NCBI RefSeq assembly: GCF_014640075.1
Contig: NZ_BMGG01000003.1
Span: forward strand, 183,026 to 247,025
Length of the DNA stretch: 64,000 bases
DNA from: Chelatococcus reniformis
Lineage (GTDB): Bacteria; Pseudomonadota; Alphaproteobacteria; Rhizobiales; Beijerinckiaceae
Reading direction: 5' to 3'
The translations under genes were made by a program, and so were the position numbers. Positions within the stretch are counted from its first letter, which is position 1, and every line of letters begins with the position of its first letter. Under the pieces are notes generated by a model. It saw only the letters and a list, made by a program, of their open reading frames with translations, made no database searches and had not been told where the DNA came from. Positions 47,885 through 56,804 of this stretch are shown in pieces.

Positions 47885-49096
47885 ATGAACAGGCGTGACC
47901 TCCTCACGGCCGCGGCCGGCTTGGCACTGGCGGCCCCGTTCGTGTCGCGCGCCCGTGCCGCCGGCAAGCGCTACGATCCGGGCGCCAGCGACACCGAGAT
48001 CCGTCTGGGCCAGACCATACCCTATAGCGGCGCCGGCTCGCCCTACAGCGTCATCGGGCGGGCGCAGACCGCCTATTTCGAGCAGCTGAACGCCAAGGGC
48101 GGCGTCAACGGCCGCAAGATCAACTTCATTTCGCTCGACGATGCCTACAGCGCTCCCAAGGCCGTCGAGGCGACGCGCCGGCTGGTCGAGCAGGACGAAG
48201 TGCTGGGCCTGTTCGGCTCGCTCGGCACCGCGCCGCAGTCGGCGGTGCAGAAGTATCTGAACAGCAAGAAGGTGCCGCAGCTGCTGCTCAATACCGGAGC
48301 TCCGCGCTGGAACAATCCGAAAGAGTTTCCATGGACGACAGCGAGCCTGCCGCTTTACAACACCGAGGGTCGCATCCTCGGCCGCTGGCTCCTCGAGACC
48401 AAGCCGGACGGCAAGATCGCCATCCTGTACCAGAACGACGAGTTCGGCCGCGAGTACATCAAGGCGTTCCGGGAGGTGCTGGGCGACAAGGCCGCCACCA
48501 TGATCGTCGCCGAGGCGCCCTATGATCTGACCGACCCGACCATCGATTCCCAGATCATCAAGCTGAAACAGTCGGGCGCTGACGTTCTCTACAACGTCAG
48601 CACCGGCAAAGCGACGTCGCAGTCGCTCAAGAAGGTGCATGAGCTCGGCTGGGCGCCGCTGCACCTCCTCGTCAGCACCTCCACCGGCCGCTCGATCATC
48701 AACGCGGCGGGACCGGAGACGGCGAAGGGCGTGGTCAGTACGCTCTACATCAAGCACGTCGGCAGCCTGCATTGGGCCAACGACCCGGACGTGAAGGCCT
48801 TCCAGGCGCTGCGCGAAACCGCCATGCCCAACGTCGATGCCGACAACGACATCGCCTTTCAGGGCTACTCGCTGGGCGTGCTGATGGCGCGCATCCTGGA
48901 GAAGTGCGGCGACGAGCTAACGCGCGAGAACCTGCTGAAGCAGGCGACCAACCTGAAGGGCGTATCGGCGCCGGCCCTGCTGCCCGGCCTGACCTATGCG
49001 ATCACGCCCACCGACTACAACACCTTCTCGGAGCTGTTCATCGCCACCTTCAACGGCTCAGACTGGGACGCATCGGCCAAGCCCGTGTCGCAGTAG
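47885..49096 (+). CDS. Branched-chain amino acid-type ABC substrate-binding protein
   Basis: The 403-residue protein has a signal peptide with twin-arginine character (MNRRDLLTAAAGLALAAPFV). The mature domain is of the Peripla_BP_6 (LivK) class: IRLGQTIPYSGAGSPYSVIG, NGRKINFISLDDAYSAPKAV, LFGSLGTAPQSAVQKYLNSK and AILYQNDEFGREYIKAFREV. It binds amino acids, amides or aromatic acids in the periplasm. No permease or ATPase genes are adjacent, so it must share a transporter or act as a receptor partner. AAGGAGACCAGGACAT precedes the start. Confidence 0.92.
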   Translation: MNRRDLLTAAAGLALAAPFVSRARAAGKRYDPGASDTEIRLGQTIPYSGAGSPYSVIGRAQTAYFEQLNAKGGVNGRKINFISLDDAYSAPKAVEATRRLVEQDEVLGLFGSLGTAPQSAVQKYLNSKKVPQLLLNTGAPRWNNPKEFPWTTASLPLYNTEGRILGRWLLETKPDGKIAILYQNDEFGREYIKAFREVLGDKAATMIVAEAPYDLTDPTIDSQIIKLKQSGADVLYNVSTGKATSQSLKKVHELGWAPLHLLVSTSTGRSIINAAGPETAKGVVSTLYIKHVGSLHWANDPDVKAFQALRETAMPNVDADNDIAFQGYSLGVLMARILEKCGDELTRENLLKQATNLKGVSAPALLPGLTYAITPTDYNTFSELFIATFNGSDWDASAKPVSQ

Positions 49097-49108
49097 GACG
49101 CATCCCCT

Positions 49109-49212
49109 GGAGCGTTTCCGAGCGAAGTGGACGCCGCTTCGCGTGGAGAAAATTAGATAAATCAAACAGATAGAGCATTTCGGCGATTCGAAGAAGCACA
49201 GAAATGCTCTAA
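49109..49212 (-). repeat. TAGAGC-type palindromic repeat, copy B
   Basis: This is a reverse-orientation copy of the element at 33787: it starts with GAGCGTTTCCGAGCGAAGTG and ends with GAAATGCTCTAA. It begins 13 bases after the stop of the binding-protein gene, so it may serve as its 3' structure. Confidence 0.85.
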
Positions 49213-49337
49213 CCGCCGTGGCCTGGGCCACCCGGGCCACGGAGTCTCCGGATCCCGCAGGCCGCGCATTGCGCAGGATTTGTCGGGTCGAGCCGTGCCA
49301 AGATTGCTCCCGTTGGCGATCGATGGGACGGGGAGCC

Positions 49338-50198
49338 ATGGAACGAGCGCAGACGCGGGCCAGCTACGAAGTCCGCATCGGCCGGGTGGTCGACTTCATT
49401 CACGCGCACCTCGAAGACGAAATCCGCGTCGACCGGCTCGCCGACGTCGCCTGCCTGTCGGCTTACCACTGGCATCGAATCTACACGGCCATGCGCGGCG
49501 AGACCGTGGCCGCCACGGTGCGCCGCCTGCGGCTGACGCGCGCCGCCGACCGCCTGGCCAATTCCCGGATGGCCATCGGCGATATCGCCGAGCGGGCCCG
49601 CTACGGCTCGTCCGACGCCTTCGCCCGCGCCTTCCGGGAGGCCTACGGGCTGCCCCCCGCGGACTATCGCGCTCGCGGCAGCCATGCCCTATTCAGCGCG
49701 GCCAGCCGGGCGGACGATGCCGCCGGCTTCCCGGTCACCGTGGAGGTGTTGGCGCCGCAGCCCTGCGCGGCGGTGGCGCATGACGGCCCCTATACCCAGG
49801 TCGACCGCGCCATGGGGCAACTGTTCAGCATGCTCGGCGCCGGCGGCCTGCTGGTGCCGGACCAGCCGATGCTGGCCGTCTACTTCGACGACCCCGATCT
49901 CGTCCCCGCCGAAGCTTTGCGCGCCAAGGCCTGCACGCCGATCGGTGCGGACATCGCACTGGCGCCGCCGCTGGAGCGCTTCGTCATCGCCGGGGGACGT
50001 TATGCAAGGCTGCGCCACAAGGGCCCCTACGCCGCCATGAAGGAAGCGTATCGCTGGCTGTTCGGCGTCTGGCTGCCGCAGTCGGGCAAGGAGGCAGCCG
50101 ATGCTCCCGTCTTCGAGGCCTATCTCAATGCGCCGTCCCAGGTGCCGCCGACCGAGCTGCTGACGGACATCCACCTGCCGCTGGCGACGGACGCGTGA
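49338..50198 (+). CDS. AraC-family regulator with GyrI-like effector domain
   Basis: The 286-residue protein has an AraC double HTH at the N-terminus (residues about 10-110: VVDFIHAHLEDEIRVDRLAD, CLSAYHWHRIYTAMRGE, RYGSSDAFARAFREAYGLPP). A GyrI-like small-molecule-binding domain (about 125-286) follows, with RYARLRHKGPYAAMKEAYRW and VFEAYLNAPSQVPPTELLTD. This architecture matches Rob/SoxS-like and BltR-type drug-responsive regulators. GGGGAG precedes the ATG at 49338. Its stop overlaps the next gene's start, so the two are co-expressed. Confidence 0.9.
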   Translation: MERAQTRASYEVRIGRVVDFIHAHLEDEIRVDRLADVACLSAYHWHRIYTAMRGETVAATVRRLRLTRAADRLANSRMAIGDIAERARYGSSDAFARAFREAYGLPPADYRARGSHALFSAASRADDAAGFPVTVEVLAPQPCAAVAHDGPYTQVDRAMGQLFSMLGAGGLLVPDQPMLAVYFDDPDLVPAEALRAKACTPIGADIALAPPLERFVIAGGRYARLRHKGPYAAMKEAYRWLFGVWLPQSGKEAADAPVFEAYLNAPSQVPPTELLTDIHLPLATDA

Positions 50199-50647
50199 GC
50201 CCGCCCCCGCCCCCGCCTGCGGTCGCCGCGGCCTTCGGCCGTTGGCCGCCGGCGGTGCGGATGCGGTTGATGGAGGCGCGGGAGCTGATCTTTGCGACCG
50301 CCGCGGTGACGCCGGGTGTCGGACCACTCGCCGAAACGCTGAAGTGGGGCGAGCCGGCCTACCTCACCATGGCGAGCCGCAGCGGCAGCACCGTCCGCCT
50401 CGGGCGCGTCGGCGACGACCCACGCGGCGCCGTGCTGTTCAATTGCCGCACGACACTCGTCGGCAGCTTTCGCGCGCACTTTGCCGATGCGCTGGCCTTC
50501 GCCGGCAATCGGGCGATCCTGCTCGACGGTTCAGCCCCCCTGCCCACCTCGGCGCTGTCGCTCTGCCTTCGGATGGCGCTGACCTATCATCGACGGGACG
50601 GGCGCGCCGGGCGTGCTCGCCCGGGCGCGGATGCGCCCGGGTCGTAG
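50195..50647 (+). CDS. DUF1801-family protein
   Basis: The 150-residue protein has the DUF1801 core, VGPLAETLKWGEPAYLTMAS, and the small alpha/beta fold of YdhG-like proteins. The tail is Arg/Ala/Gly-rich. The start (GTG at 50195) overlaps the stop of the AraC/GyrI regulator gene. DUF1801 proteins have no settled function. The fusion-like coupling with a GyrI-type regulator suggests a shared response to a small molecule, which is inference. Confidence 0.8.
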   Translation: MSPPPPPPAVAAAFGRWPPAVRMRLMEARELIFATAAVTPGVGPLAETLKWGEPAYLTMASRSGSTVRLGRVGDDPRGAVLFNCRTTLVGSFRAHFADALAFAGNRAILLDGSAPLPTSALSLCLRMALTYHRRDGRAGRARPGADAPGS

Positions 50648-50676
50648 GCTCCGCGCCGTCCGCGACCCGCCTGCGG

Positions 50677-51753
50677 CTACGAGGCCACCGCGTAGTCGAC
50701 GTAGCCCTCCGGCCCCTGGGTGTACCAGTTGGACGCCACGTCGGGGGTGAGCGGGATCCCCTTGGCGAGGCGGTTCGGCAGGTCGGGGTTGGAGATGAAG
50801 GGGCGGCCGAACGAAATGGCGTCGGCCTCGCCCTCATCCAGCGCGGCCTGCGCCTTGGCCGCATCATAGTCGGAGTTGAGCACCAGCTGTCCGGCGAAGG
50901 CCTGGCGGATGGCCGGCGCCACCGGCGGCCGCTCGGCTTTACCGAAGGTGCCGTCGAAGCCGGGCTCGCGCAGCTCGAGGAAGGCGATGCCGATGGCCGA
51001 CAGCGCTGCCGCGGCGGCCGGGAACAGCGCCTCGGGGTTGCTGTCGTTGGCGCCCTGGCTGTCGCCGTTGGGCGACAGACGCACGCTGGTGCGGTCGGCG
51101 CCGATCGCGTCCGCCACCGCCTGGGTCACCTCGCGCAGCAGGCGGATGCGGTTCTCCACCGGACCGCCGTAGGCGTCGTCACGCAGGTTGGAGTTGTCGC
51201 GCAGAAACTGGTCGATGAGGTAGCCGTTGGCGGCGTGGATCTGCACGCCTTCGAACCCGGCCTCCCGCGCATGGCGGGCCGCCTTGGCATAGTCGGCCAC
51301 AAGGCCGGGGATCTCGTCGGTGCGCAACGACCGCGCCTCGGCATAGGGGTGCCGGCCCTCGTAGGTGTGGGCCTTGTGCGGCGCCGTGGTGGCCGAGGCC
51401 GACACCGGCTGGGCACCACCGAGAAAGCTCGGATGGACCAGCCGGCCCATGTGCCAGAGCTGGCAGACGATGCGGCCACCGGCGTGATGCACCGCCTCCG
51501 TGACGGACCGCCAGCCGGCAACCTGCTCGGCGCTCCAGATGCCAGGGCCGTAGGGCCAGCCCAGCCCCTGCGGGCTGATGCCGGTGGCTTCGGAGATGAT
51601 CAGCCCGGCGGAGGCGCGCTGGCCGTAGTACTCGGCCATGACCGGCGTCGGCACGAAGCCCCGGCTGTTGCGGGCGCGGGTCAGCGGCGCCATCAGGATG
51701 CGGTTGGGGGCGCGAATGGCGCCGAGCTGGATCGGATCGAACAGGGTGGGCAT
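50677..51753 (-). CDS. Old yellow enzyme family alkene reductase (NemA/XenB-like)
   Basis: The 358-residue FMN enzyme has LFDPIQLGAIRAPNRILMAP, LTRARN, the active-site IHAANGYLIDQFLRDNSNLR (His/Asn pair HxxN) and RLSPNG. The FMN-phosphate segment is ADAISFGRPFISNPDLPNRL. It reduces activated C=C bonds of enones, maleimides or nitro-esters using NAD(P)H. The ATG at 51753 gives the normal length. It converges with the DUF1801 gene and forms a single-gene unit. Confidence 0.93.
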   Translation of the reverse strand: MPTLFDPIQLGAIRAPNRILMAPLTRARNSRGFVPTPVMAEYYGQRASAGLIISEATGISPQGLGWPYGPGIWSAEQVAGWRSVTEAVHHAGGRIVCQLWHMGRLVHPSFLGGAQPVSASATTAPHKAHTYEGRHPYAEARSLRTDEIPGLVADYAKAARHAREAGFEGVQIHAANGYLIDQFLRDNSNLRDDAYGGPVENRIRLLREVTQAVADAIGADRTSVRLSPNGDSQGANDSNPEALFPAAAAALSAIGIAFLELREPGFDGTFGKAERPPVAPAIRQAFAGQLVLNSDYDAAKAQAALDEGEADAISFGRPFISNPDLPNRLAKGIPLTPDVASNWYTQGPEGYVDYAVAS

Positions 51754-51999
51754 GCAGACGTCCTGAAGTGGGATACCGACCGGCGTCGGTAGAGCGGAAC
51801 CGAAATTAGAGGATTACCGTCGATCGCGCGTCCACTCCATGCCTTTTTGACACTTTGAAATCGGTTGCTTCCGAGCGGCCGACGGGCAGACGCTTCTCCG
51901 GCTGCCGCCACATGCGCTCTCCCCGCAGCGTCAACGGCGCCACGATCCCATAGGGGCACGTCGAGGCATTCGGCGCACAGACTCGCCCCGGCCAACGTC

Positions 52000-52737
52000 T
52001 CAGACGGCAAAAAGCTCGACCGGCTTGTCGAACCCCTTCAACTGGTATGGCCTTCCGCTTCCCTCCCCCTTCTGGAGACCTGCCCGGTCGCAGACGCTGC
52101 GGCTGACGAGAATCTGGCCCGGCTCGGCGACGGACTGCGCCCGCGCCGCCGTGTTGACGACCATTCCGATCGCCGTCAGATCGCGATGGGAACGACCGAA
52201 CTCGCCGAAGCTGGCCTGGCCGGAGTCGATGCCGATGCCGACGCCAAGCTCCTGCTCGCCGACGCCCGCTCGCTTGGCCACGTGGAACTCGGGGCGCGCG
52301 TGGCACCGCCGCCGGATCTCCCGCGCAGCCGCCACGGCGCGCTCCGCATGGTCGGAATGCTGGATGGGAAAGTTGAAGATCGCCATCACCGCATCGCCGA
52401 TCGTCTTGTTGAGGAGCCCGTCGAATTCCCAGATGGCGTCGGCGCATTCGTCGTAGAACACATCCAGCAACACCGAGACCGTGTCGGTCGGAAGCGACTG
52501 CGACAGCGCCGTGTAGTCGCGCAGGTCGGCGAACAAGACGGACACGTCGACCGGAATCTTGCGGGCCTTCATCACACGCGTGAACATCAGCTCGCAGATC
52601 GTGCAGGTGTTGGGGTTCATGCGGCTCGGGCGGATGCCGAAGGCGCGGAAGGGCAGCGAGGCCGGTCCGCGCAAGGGGATCGGCAGATGCATCTGCTGCC
52701 AGCAGCCCTTGCAGATCATGGCTTGGGGATACGACAT
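52000..52737 (-). CDS. Class III adenylate cyclase with N-terminal CxxC pair
   Basis: The 245-residue protein starts with a short Cys-rich region: C9-x2-C12 and C45-x2-C48, spaced like a zinc ribbon or redox cluster. The cyclase domain (about 62-240) follows, with VSVLFADLRDYTAL (metal Asp D71), NKTIGDAVMAIF (K111 suited to adenine, metal D115), GIGIDSGQASFGEFG and VNTAARAQS. The essential residues look complete, so it should make cAMP. No membrane segment is present. GGGAGG precedes the ATG at 52737. The Cys pairs might sense redox state or metal; this is inference. Confidence 0.87.
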   Translation of the reverse strand: MSYPQAMICKGCWQQMHLPIPLRGPASLPFRAFGIRPSRMNPNTCTICELMFTRVMKARKIPVDVSVLFADLRDYTALSQSLPTDTVSVLLDVFYDECADAIWEFDGLLNKTIGDAVMAIFNFPIQHSDHAERAVAAAREIRRRCHARPEFHVAKRAGVGEQELGVGIGIDSGQASFGEFGRSHRDLTAIGMVVNTAARAQSVAEPGQILVSRSVCDRAGLQKGEGSGRPYQLKGFDKPVELFAV

Positions 52738-52853
52738 GCAGCGCCTCCCTGTCTCGTGGAGCGCTTCGTGTGATCGCGCCCCAAATTCCCAACGGAGGAC
52801 GGCGCGACCACCCACCGTGGACAGGGAAGTCTACCACGGAGACGTGCAGCGTA

Positions 52854-52886
52854 CTGCGCCCGCAGATCCATGATCTGCGGGCGCAG
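52854..52886 (-). terminator. 15-bp perfect hairpin after the serine hydrolase
   Basis: CTGCGCCCGCAGATC and GATCTGCGGGCGCAG pair perfectly around a 3-base CAT loop. It lies 100 bases past the hydrolase stop on the minus strand and 117 bases before the cyclase start, so it separates the two units. No T-tract follows. Confidence 0.6.
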
Positions 52887-52922
52887 CCTCGCACCTCCTC
52901 GAGGTCGGATCGACGCACGCCG

Positions 52923-52946
52923 CCATCGGGCGATGCCGCCCGATGG
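52923..52946 (-). terminator. Second hairpin in the same gap
   Basis: CCATCGGGC and GCCCGATGG form a 9-bp stem with a 6-base loop, 40 bases after the hydrolase stop and directly before the 15-bp hairpin in the minus-strand reading direction. The two form a tandem. Confidence 0.5.
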
Positions 52947-52985
52947 TGGCGCTCTCGCTCTGCGCCGCCGGCTGCGGCCGCGCCG

Positions 52986-54221
52986 CTACGCCGCCCAGGC
53001 GCCGCCGGCGTTGGAGCCATAGCCTAGGGCGCGGTAGGCGGCGTCGACCAGGCTCTGACCGCGGTCGTTGAGCAGGATGCCGGAGCCCATGCGGCTCATG
53101 GTGTAGCCGAAGCTCATCCGCGCCTCGGGATCGGCAAAGCCGAGCGAGCCGCCGGCGCCGACGTGGCCGAAGGCGGGCTCGGCCAGGATCACCGAGCAAT
53201 CGTCGGCGTTGTCCAGCGCGCGGTTGTCCATCGACTTCATGAAGCCGAGCGAGAACCGCGTCGGGATCATGAGCGTCGCATCCTCATGGGTGGCGACCGA
53301 GACCCGCGCCATGCGCGTCAGCGTATCGGCCGCGGTGAGCCGCGCGCCACGCCAGCTGCCGCCGTTGGCCAGGGGCGCATAGAGGCCGGCCAGCCCCCGC
53401 CCGTTGGTGATGCCGTTGGCGGAGCCGATCTCCGCCGCATGGCCGTCGCGCGAGTTGGGATTGAAGCCGCCGCCGTTGAGCAGGAACCGACCGGTCGGGC
53501 CCATGGGGTCGGCACGCACCGCCTGTGCGAGGCGCGAATTGCGCGTCTTGTCGTCCTCGGGATAAGGGATGATCGGCGCCACCCGCCCCTCGACCTCCTC
53601 GGGCAGGCCGATCCAGAAGTCGAGGCCGAGCGGCCCCGCCACCTCCTCGGCGAAGAAGCGGCCGAGACGCCGGCCGGTCGAGCGGCGCACCATCTCGCCG
53701 ACGGTCCAGGCCGCGGTGATGGCATGGTAGCCGTTGCGCGTGCCCGGCACCCAGAACGGAGCCTGCTCCGCCAAGCGCCGGCACATCTCGTCGTAGTCGT
53801 AGACGGAGCCCTTCGGCAGCGCCTCGCGCAAGGCCGGCACGCCGGCCGAATGGTCGAGCATCATCGAGACTCGCGCCGCCTCCTTGCCCGCCTGGCCGAA
53901 CTCCGGCCAGTAGCGCACCACCGGCGCGTCGAGGTCGAGCATCCCGCGCTCGGCGGCCATATGCGCGCAAAGCGCCGAGGCGCCCTTGGTGCAGGAGAAG
54001 ACGATGGAAACGGTGTCCGCCTCCCAGGGGTCGCCCTGAGCGGTGCGGGCGCCGCCCCAGAGGTCCACCACCGGCTCGCCGTCGATCATGATGCAGACGG
54101 AGGCGCCGACCTCGTTGCGGTCGGCGAAGTTCGCCAGGAATGCGTGCAGCACGCCGGCAAAGCGCGGGTCGCAGCGGCCGGCCACCTGCCCCGTCGGGAC
54201 GTCGCGTTCGATCAGGCCCAT
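52986..54221 (-). CDS. Serine hydrolase, beta-lactamase fold (EstB/LovD-like)
   Basis: The 411-residue protein has SCTKGASALCAHMAAERG with the SxxK catalytic pair, MMLDHSAGVPAL after it, a NGYHAITAAWTVGEMVRRST segment with the general-base Tyr, and FGHVGAGGSLGFADP as the third motif (HVG/GAGG). This layout fits class VIII esterases and transesterases such as EstB and LovD. It begins two bases after the stop of the luciferase-like gene, so the two enzymes are co-expressed and probably act on the same compound. No signal peptide. Confidence 0.88.
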   Translation of the reverse strand: MGLIERDVPTGQVAGRCDPRFAGVLHAFLANFADRNEVGASVCIMIDGEPVVDLWGGARTAQGDPWEADTVSIVFSCTKGASALCAHMAAERGMLDLDAPVVRYWPEFGQAGKEAARVSMMLDHSAGVPALREALPKGSVYDYDEMCRRLAEQAPFWVPGTRNGYHAITAAWTVGEMVRRSTGRRLGRFFAEEVAGPLGLDFWIGLPEEVEGRVAPIIPYPEDDKTRNSRLAQAVRADPMGPTGRFLLNGGGFNPNSRDGHAAEIGSANGITNGRGLAGLYAPLANGGSWRGARLTAADTLTRMARVSVATHEDATLMIPTRFSLGFMKSMDNRALDNADDCSVILAEPAFGHVGAGGSLGFADPEARMSFGYTMSRMGSGILLNDRGQSLVDAAYRALGYGSNAGGAWAA

Positions 54222-54223
54222 TG

Positions 54224-55483
54224 TCAGCGCACCATCTCGGCGGCCTGGGTGGATTGGGCGGTCTGGGCGCGGGCAACCGAGGCGCGCACAACCGGGATCT
54301 CGTGGTCGGCGAGCGGCCTCATCCAACGCTTGCGCTTCATTGCCGCCTCCAGGTAAGGGGCCAGTTCCTCGGCCTTCCTCGCCTCGCGGGCCGCCACCTC
54401 GGCCTTGAAGTCGCCCATCACCTCGGCGGCGAACAGCTCCAGCGACTCGCAGATGTGCTCGTGGCGGTTGCGCCCGGCCTGCTGGAGGAAGATCACCTGG
54501 TCGATGCCGGCCTCCTGGAAGCCCTTGATGTGCTGCCGGATGTCGTCCGGCGTGCCGATGCCCGAGGCATAGGTCTCGGCCCGCTTGGCCGCCTCGATCA
54601 CCTCCTGCGTGCGGTTGCCCCGCGCGGTGATGTAGTCGTGCCAAAGCGTCGATCGGCCCGGCACGGCGTCGTGCGCAACCAGTGCGTTGACCGCATAGCC
54701 GAAGAACTCGAAGCCCTCATGGCCGCGTCGGATCGCCTCGTCGCGGTCCTTGTGAAGCGAGAAGTTGGACACCATGGCGATGTTGGCGTTGACCGCGTGG
54801 CCGATCGGCACGCATTGGTCGGACTTGATGATATCGTAGTAGATGCCGGCCCAGGTGCGCGCTTCCTCTGGGTCGAGGAACGAAAAGGCCAGCGCGCCGA
54901 CACCGATCGACGCCGCCACCTTGATCGTGTCGCGATTGGTGCAGGCCATCCAGATCGGCGGATGCGGCGTCTGCACGGGCTTCGGCACGATGTTGCGGCA
55001 GGGCATGGAGAACCCCTTGCCCTCGTAGCCCGGATAGGGGTCCATCACCATCATGTTGGCGATCTGCTCGGCCGCCTCGATGGCGAGCGCGCGCTTCTCC
55101 TTGGCCGGAATGCCGAAGGCGCCGAGCTCCAGGCGCGTGGCGCCCTCGCCGATGCCGAAGTCGAGCCGGCCGTTGGCGATGATGTCGAGCGTGCCGAGGC
55201 ACTCCGCCGTCCGCGCCGGGTGGTTGTAGTTGGGGATGACCTGGCGGATGCCGTGCCCGACGCGGATGGTCTTGGTGAGCGCCGCGCAGGCCGAGAGGAA
55301 CACCTCCGGGGCCGAGGAATGCGAGTACTCCTCGAGAAAATGGTGCTCCACCTCCCAGGCGTAGTCGTAGCCCAGCCTGTCGGCGAGCACCACCTGGGCC
55401 AGCGCGTCGTGAAAGAGCTTGGCCTCGTCGCCCGGCTGCCATGGCCTGGGCAGCTGATGCTCGTAGAAAATACCGAACCGCAT
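54224..55483 (-). CDS. Luciferase-like flavin monooxygenase (LLM class)
   Basis: The 419-residue protein has MRFGIFYEHQLPRPW, YDYAWEVEHHFLEEYSHSSA, RVGHGIRQVIPNYNHPARTA and RLDFGIGEGATRLELGAFGI, the bacterial-luciferase barrel. It shows the typical C-terminal FQEAGIDQVIFLQQAG. Such enzymes use FMNH2 (or F420) with a partner reductase to oxidise aldehydes, sulfonates, terpenoids or ketones. GGAGGAG precedes the ATG at 55483. The adjacent esterase suggests oxidation followed by ester cleavage, possibly Baeyer-Villiger type, which is an inference only. Confidence 0.9.
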   Translation of the reverse strand: MRFGIFYEHQLPRPWQPGDEAKLFHDALAQVVLADRLGYDYAWEVEHHFLEEYSHSSAPEVFLSACAALTKTIRVGHGIRQVIPNYNHPARTAECLGTLDIIANGRLDFGIGEGATRLELGAFGIPAKEKRALAIEAAEQIANMMVMDPYPGYEGKGFSMPCRNIVPKPVQTPHPPIWMACTNRDTIKVAASIGVGALAFSFLDPEEARTWAGIYYDIIKSDQCVPIGHAVNANIAMVSNFSLHKDRDEAIRRGHEGFEFFGYAVNALVAHDAVPGRSTLWHDYITARGNRTQEVIEAAKRAETYASGIGTPDDIRQHIKGFQEAGIDQVIFLQQAGRNRHEHICESLELFAAEVMGDFKAEVAAREARKAEELAPYLEAAMKRKRWMRPLADHEIPVVRASVARAQTAQSTQAAEMVR

Positions 55484-56002
55484 CGCGGCGCTCCTCCTTG
55501 CTGGCGGGTTGATCCCCTTACCGGCAAGTAGATCGTAAGTCGCGCGCGTGCGAAAGGGCGATGGCCGCAACCCGCCGATGCGCCGCGCACGACGCCGGAG
55601 CGACCCGCCTCCCGTCACTTGCCTCTTCCGGTTGGCCGCCGAACCGGCGGCGCCCGGCCCGCTCCCCGGTCTCCACGCCGCTCGACGCGGAATAAGATGC
55701 GGCCTAACGCGCGCGCGAAACGCCCGCCGGCCAGGCGCATGGCATGGCGACTGCGGTGGAGCCTAGGGCGGCGCAGCGCTCGCAGACTGCACCGTGGCCG
55801 ATGGATCGAACCGGCGGCCGCTTTAACGGGGCCGAACGGAAGGAAAAAAGAACTTCGACACGCAAAATCGATTAATCGACTTCTATATTCGCAGATTCAT
55901 TGCTCAGACACAGCTTACATTCATTGAAGCCGCGACGGTTGGAACCGAACTAATCCTTAAATCGTTGCAAACAAATCTATCAATAACGACGGAGATAGTC
56001 GG
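55484..56002. other. Gene-free interval
   Basis: About 520 bases. The first part carries the promoter of the monooxygenase operon (minus strand). From about 55830 the sequence is markedly AT-rich, including AAAATCGATTAATCGA, and probably contains the promoter of the small exported protein. No gene seen. Confidence 0.5.
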
Positions 56003-56302
56003 ATGAAGATCCTGCTTGGCCTCGCCATCCTGGCGCCGCTTGCCCTGCCCCTGGCCGCCCCACCAGCATCGGCAGAGACGACGGTCATCAAGAAGTATGA
56101 CGGCACGGGCAACCGCAAGGTCGTGATCAAGCGCCAGGGCGACTTTGACGGGCCCCGCGCACGCCGTGTCGAGCGCTACGAAGACGGATATGGCGCTCCG
56201 CGCGGGCGTCGCGTGACGGTGGAGAAATTCCGCGGCAATCCTGATACCACCGGCTCGATCCGGACCAGGAAGATCATCACCCACGAGGATGATGATTTCT
56301 GA
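56003..56302 (+). CDS. Small basic exported protein, unknown
   Basis: A 99-residue product with a clean signal peptide (about 1-24, cleavage after PASA). The charged mature part contains VIKKYDGTGNRKVVIKRQGD and RGRRVTVEKFRGNPDTTGSI, with many Arg/Lys and a final acidic EDDDF. It resembles small secreted hypothetical proteins of Hyphomicrobiales but I know of no function. ACGGAGATAG precedes the ATG. It stands alone. Confidence 0.7.
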   Translation: MKILLGLAILAPLALPLAAPPASAETTVIKKYDGTGNRKVVIKRQGDFDGPRARRVERYEDGYGAPRGRRVTVEKFRGNPDTTGSIRTRKIITHEDDDF

Positions 56303-56534
56303 GGCCGCCGCGCGGCGAGCCTGGGTCAGCTTCCGAGGCCCCTCGCTGCACGACGAGAGATAGCGCACGCCCGCCCCACGCAGCGCCAGCGGGCCGCCGG
56401 CCACTCGGACGGCCGGCGGCACATTCAAGTCTGCCCCGCAGATCGCCTGGTGCGTCTGACCACACCGAAATGAGCGAAAGCGCCTCGCGCTTGGCTCCCA
56501 AGCCCAGAAGAAGCGCCCAAGCTTCAAAGGTTAT

Positions 56535-56804
56535 CTAGCAGTTGGAGCAGATGCTGCCGATCGAGCGGCTGATGTCGCGGTCGCTCCGGGGTATGCGGCG
56601 CGTGTTCACGCCTTCGCGCTTGGGGGGTCGAGACCTGCGCACCGAGCCGTCACGCCGAGCATCGGGCGACGTGCCGATCACCGTCCGCGAGGGGGCCGGG
56701 GCTGTGGCAGGAGCCGCCCGCGCCGGCGTCACGAGCAGCGCCGGAACTCCCAGCAGCACGCACATCGCCAGAACGAAACCATAGCGCGCCCAGCGCGCCT
56801 GCAT
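56535..56804 (-). CDS. Putative small exported protein, unknown
   Basis: From the ATG at 56804 an 89-residue protein is predicted with an N-terminal hydrophobic helix (YGFVLAMCVLLGVPALLV) and a likely cleavage after PARA. The mature part is Arg/Ser/Pro-rich and ends in CSNC, a C-terminal CxxC. An upstream ATG at 56927 would add 41 residues before the helix. The signal peptide supports a real gene; nothing else does. Confidence 0.45.
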   Translation of the reverse strand: MQARWARYGFVLAMCVLLGVPALLVTPARAAPATAPAPSRTVIGTSPDARRDGSVRRSRPPKREGVNTRRIPRSDRDISRSIGSICSNC

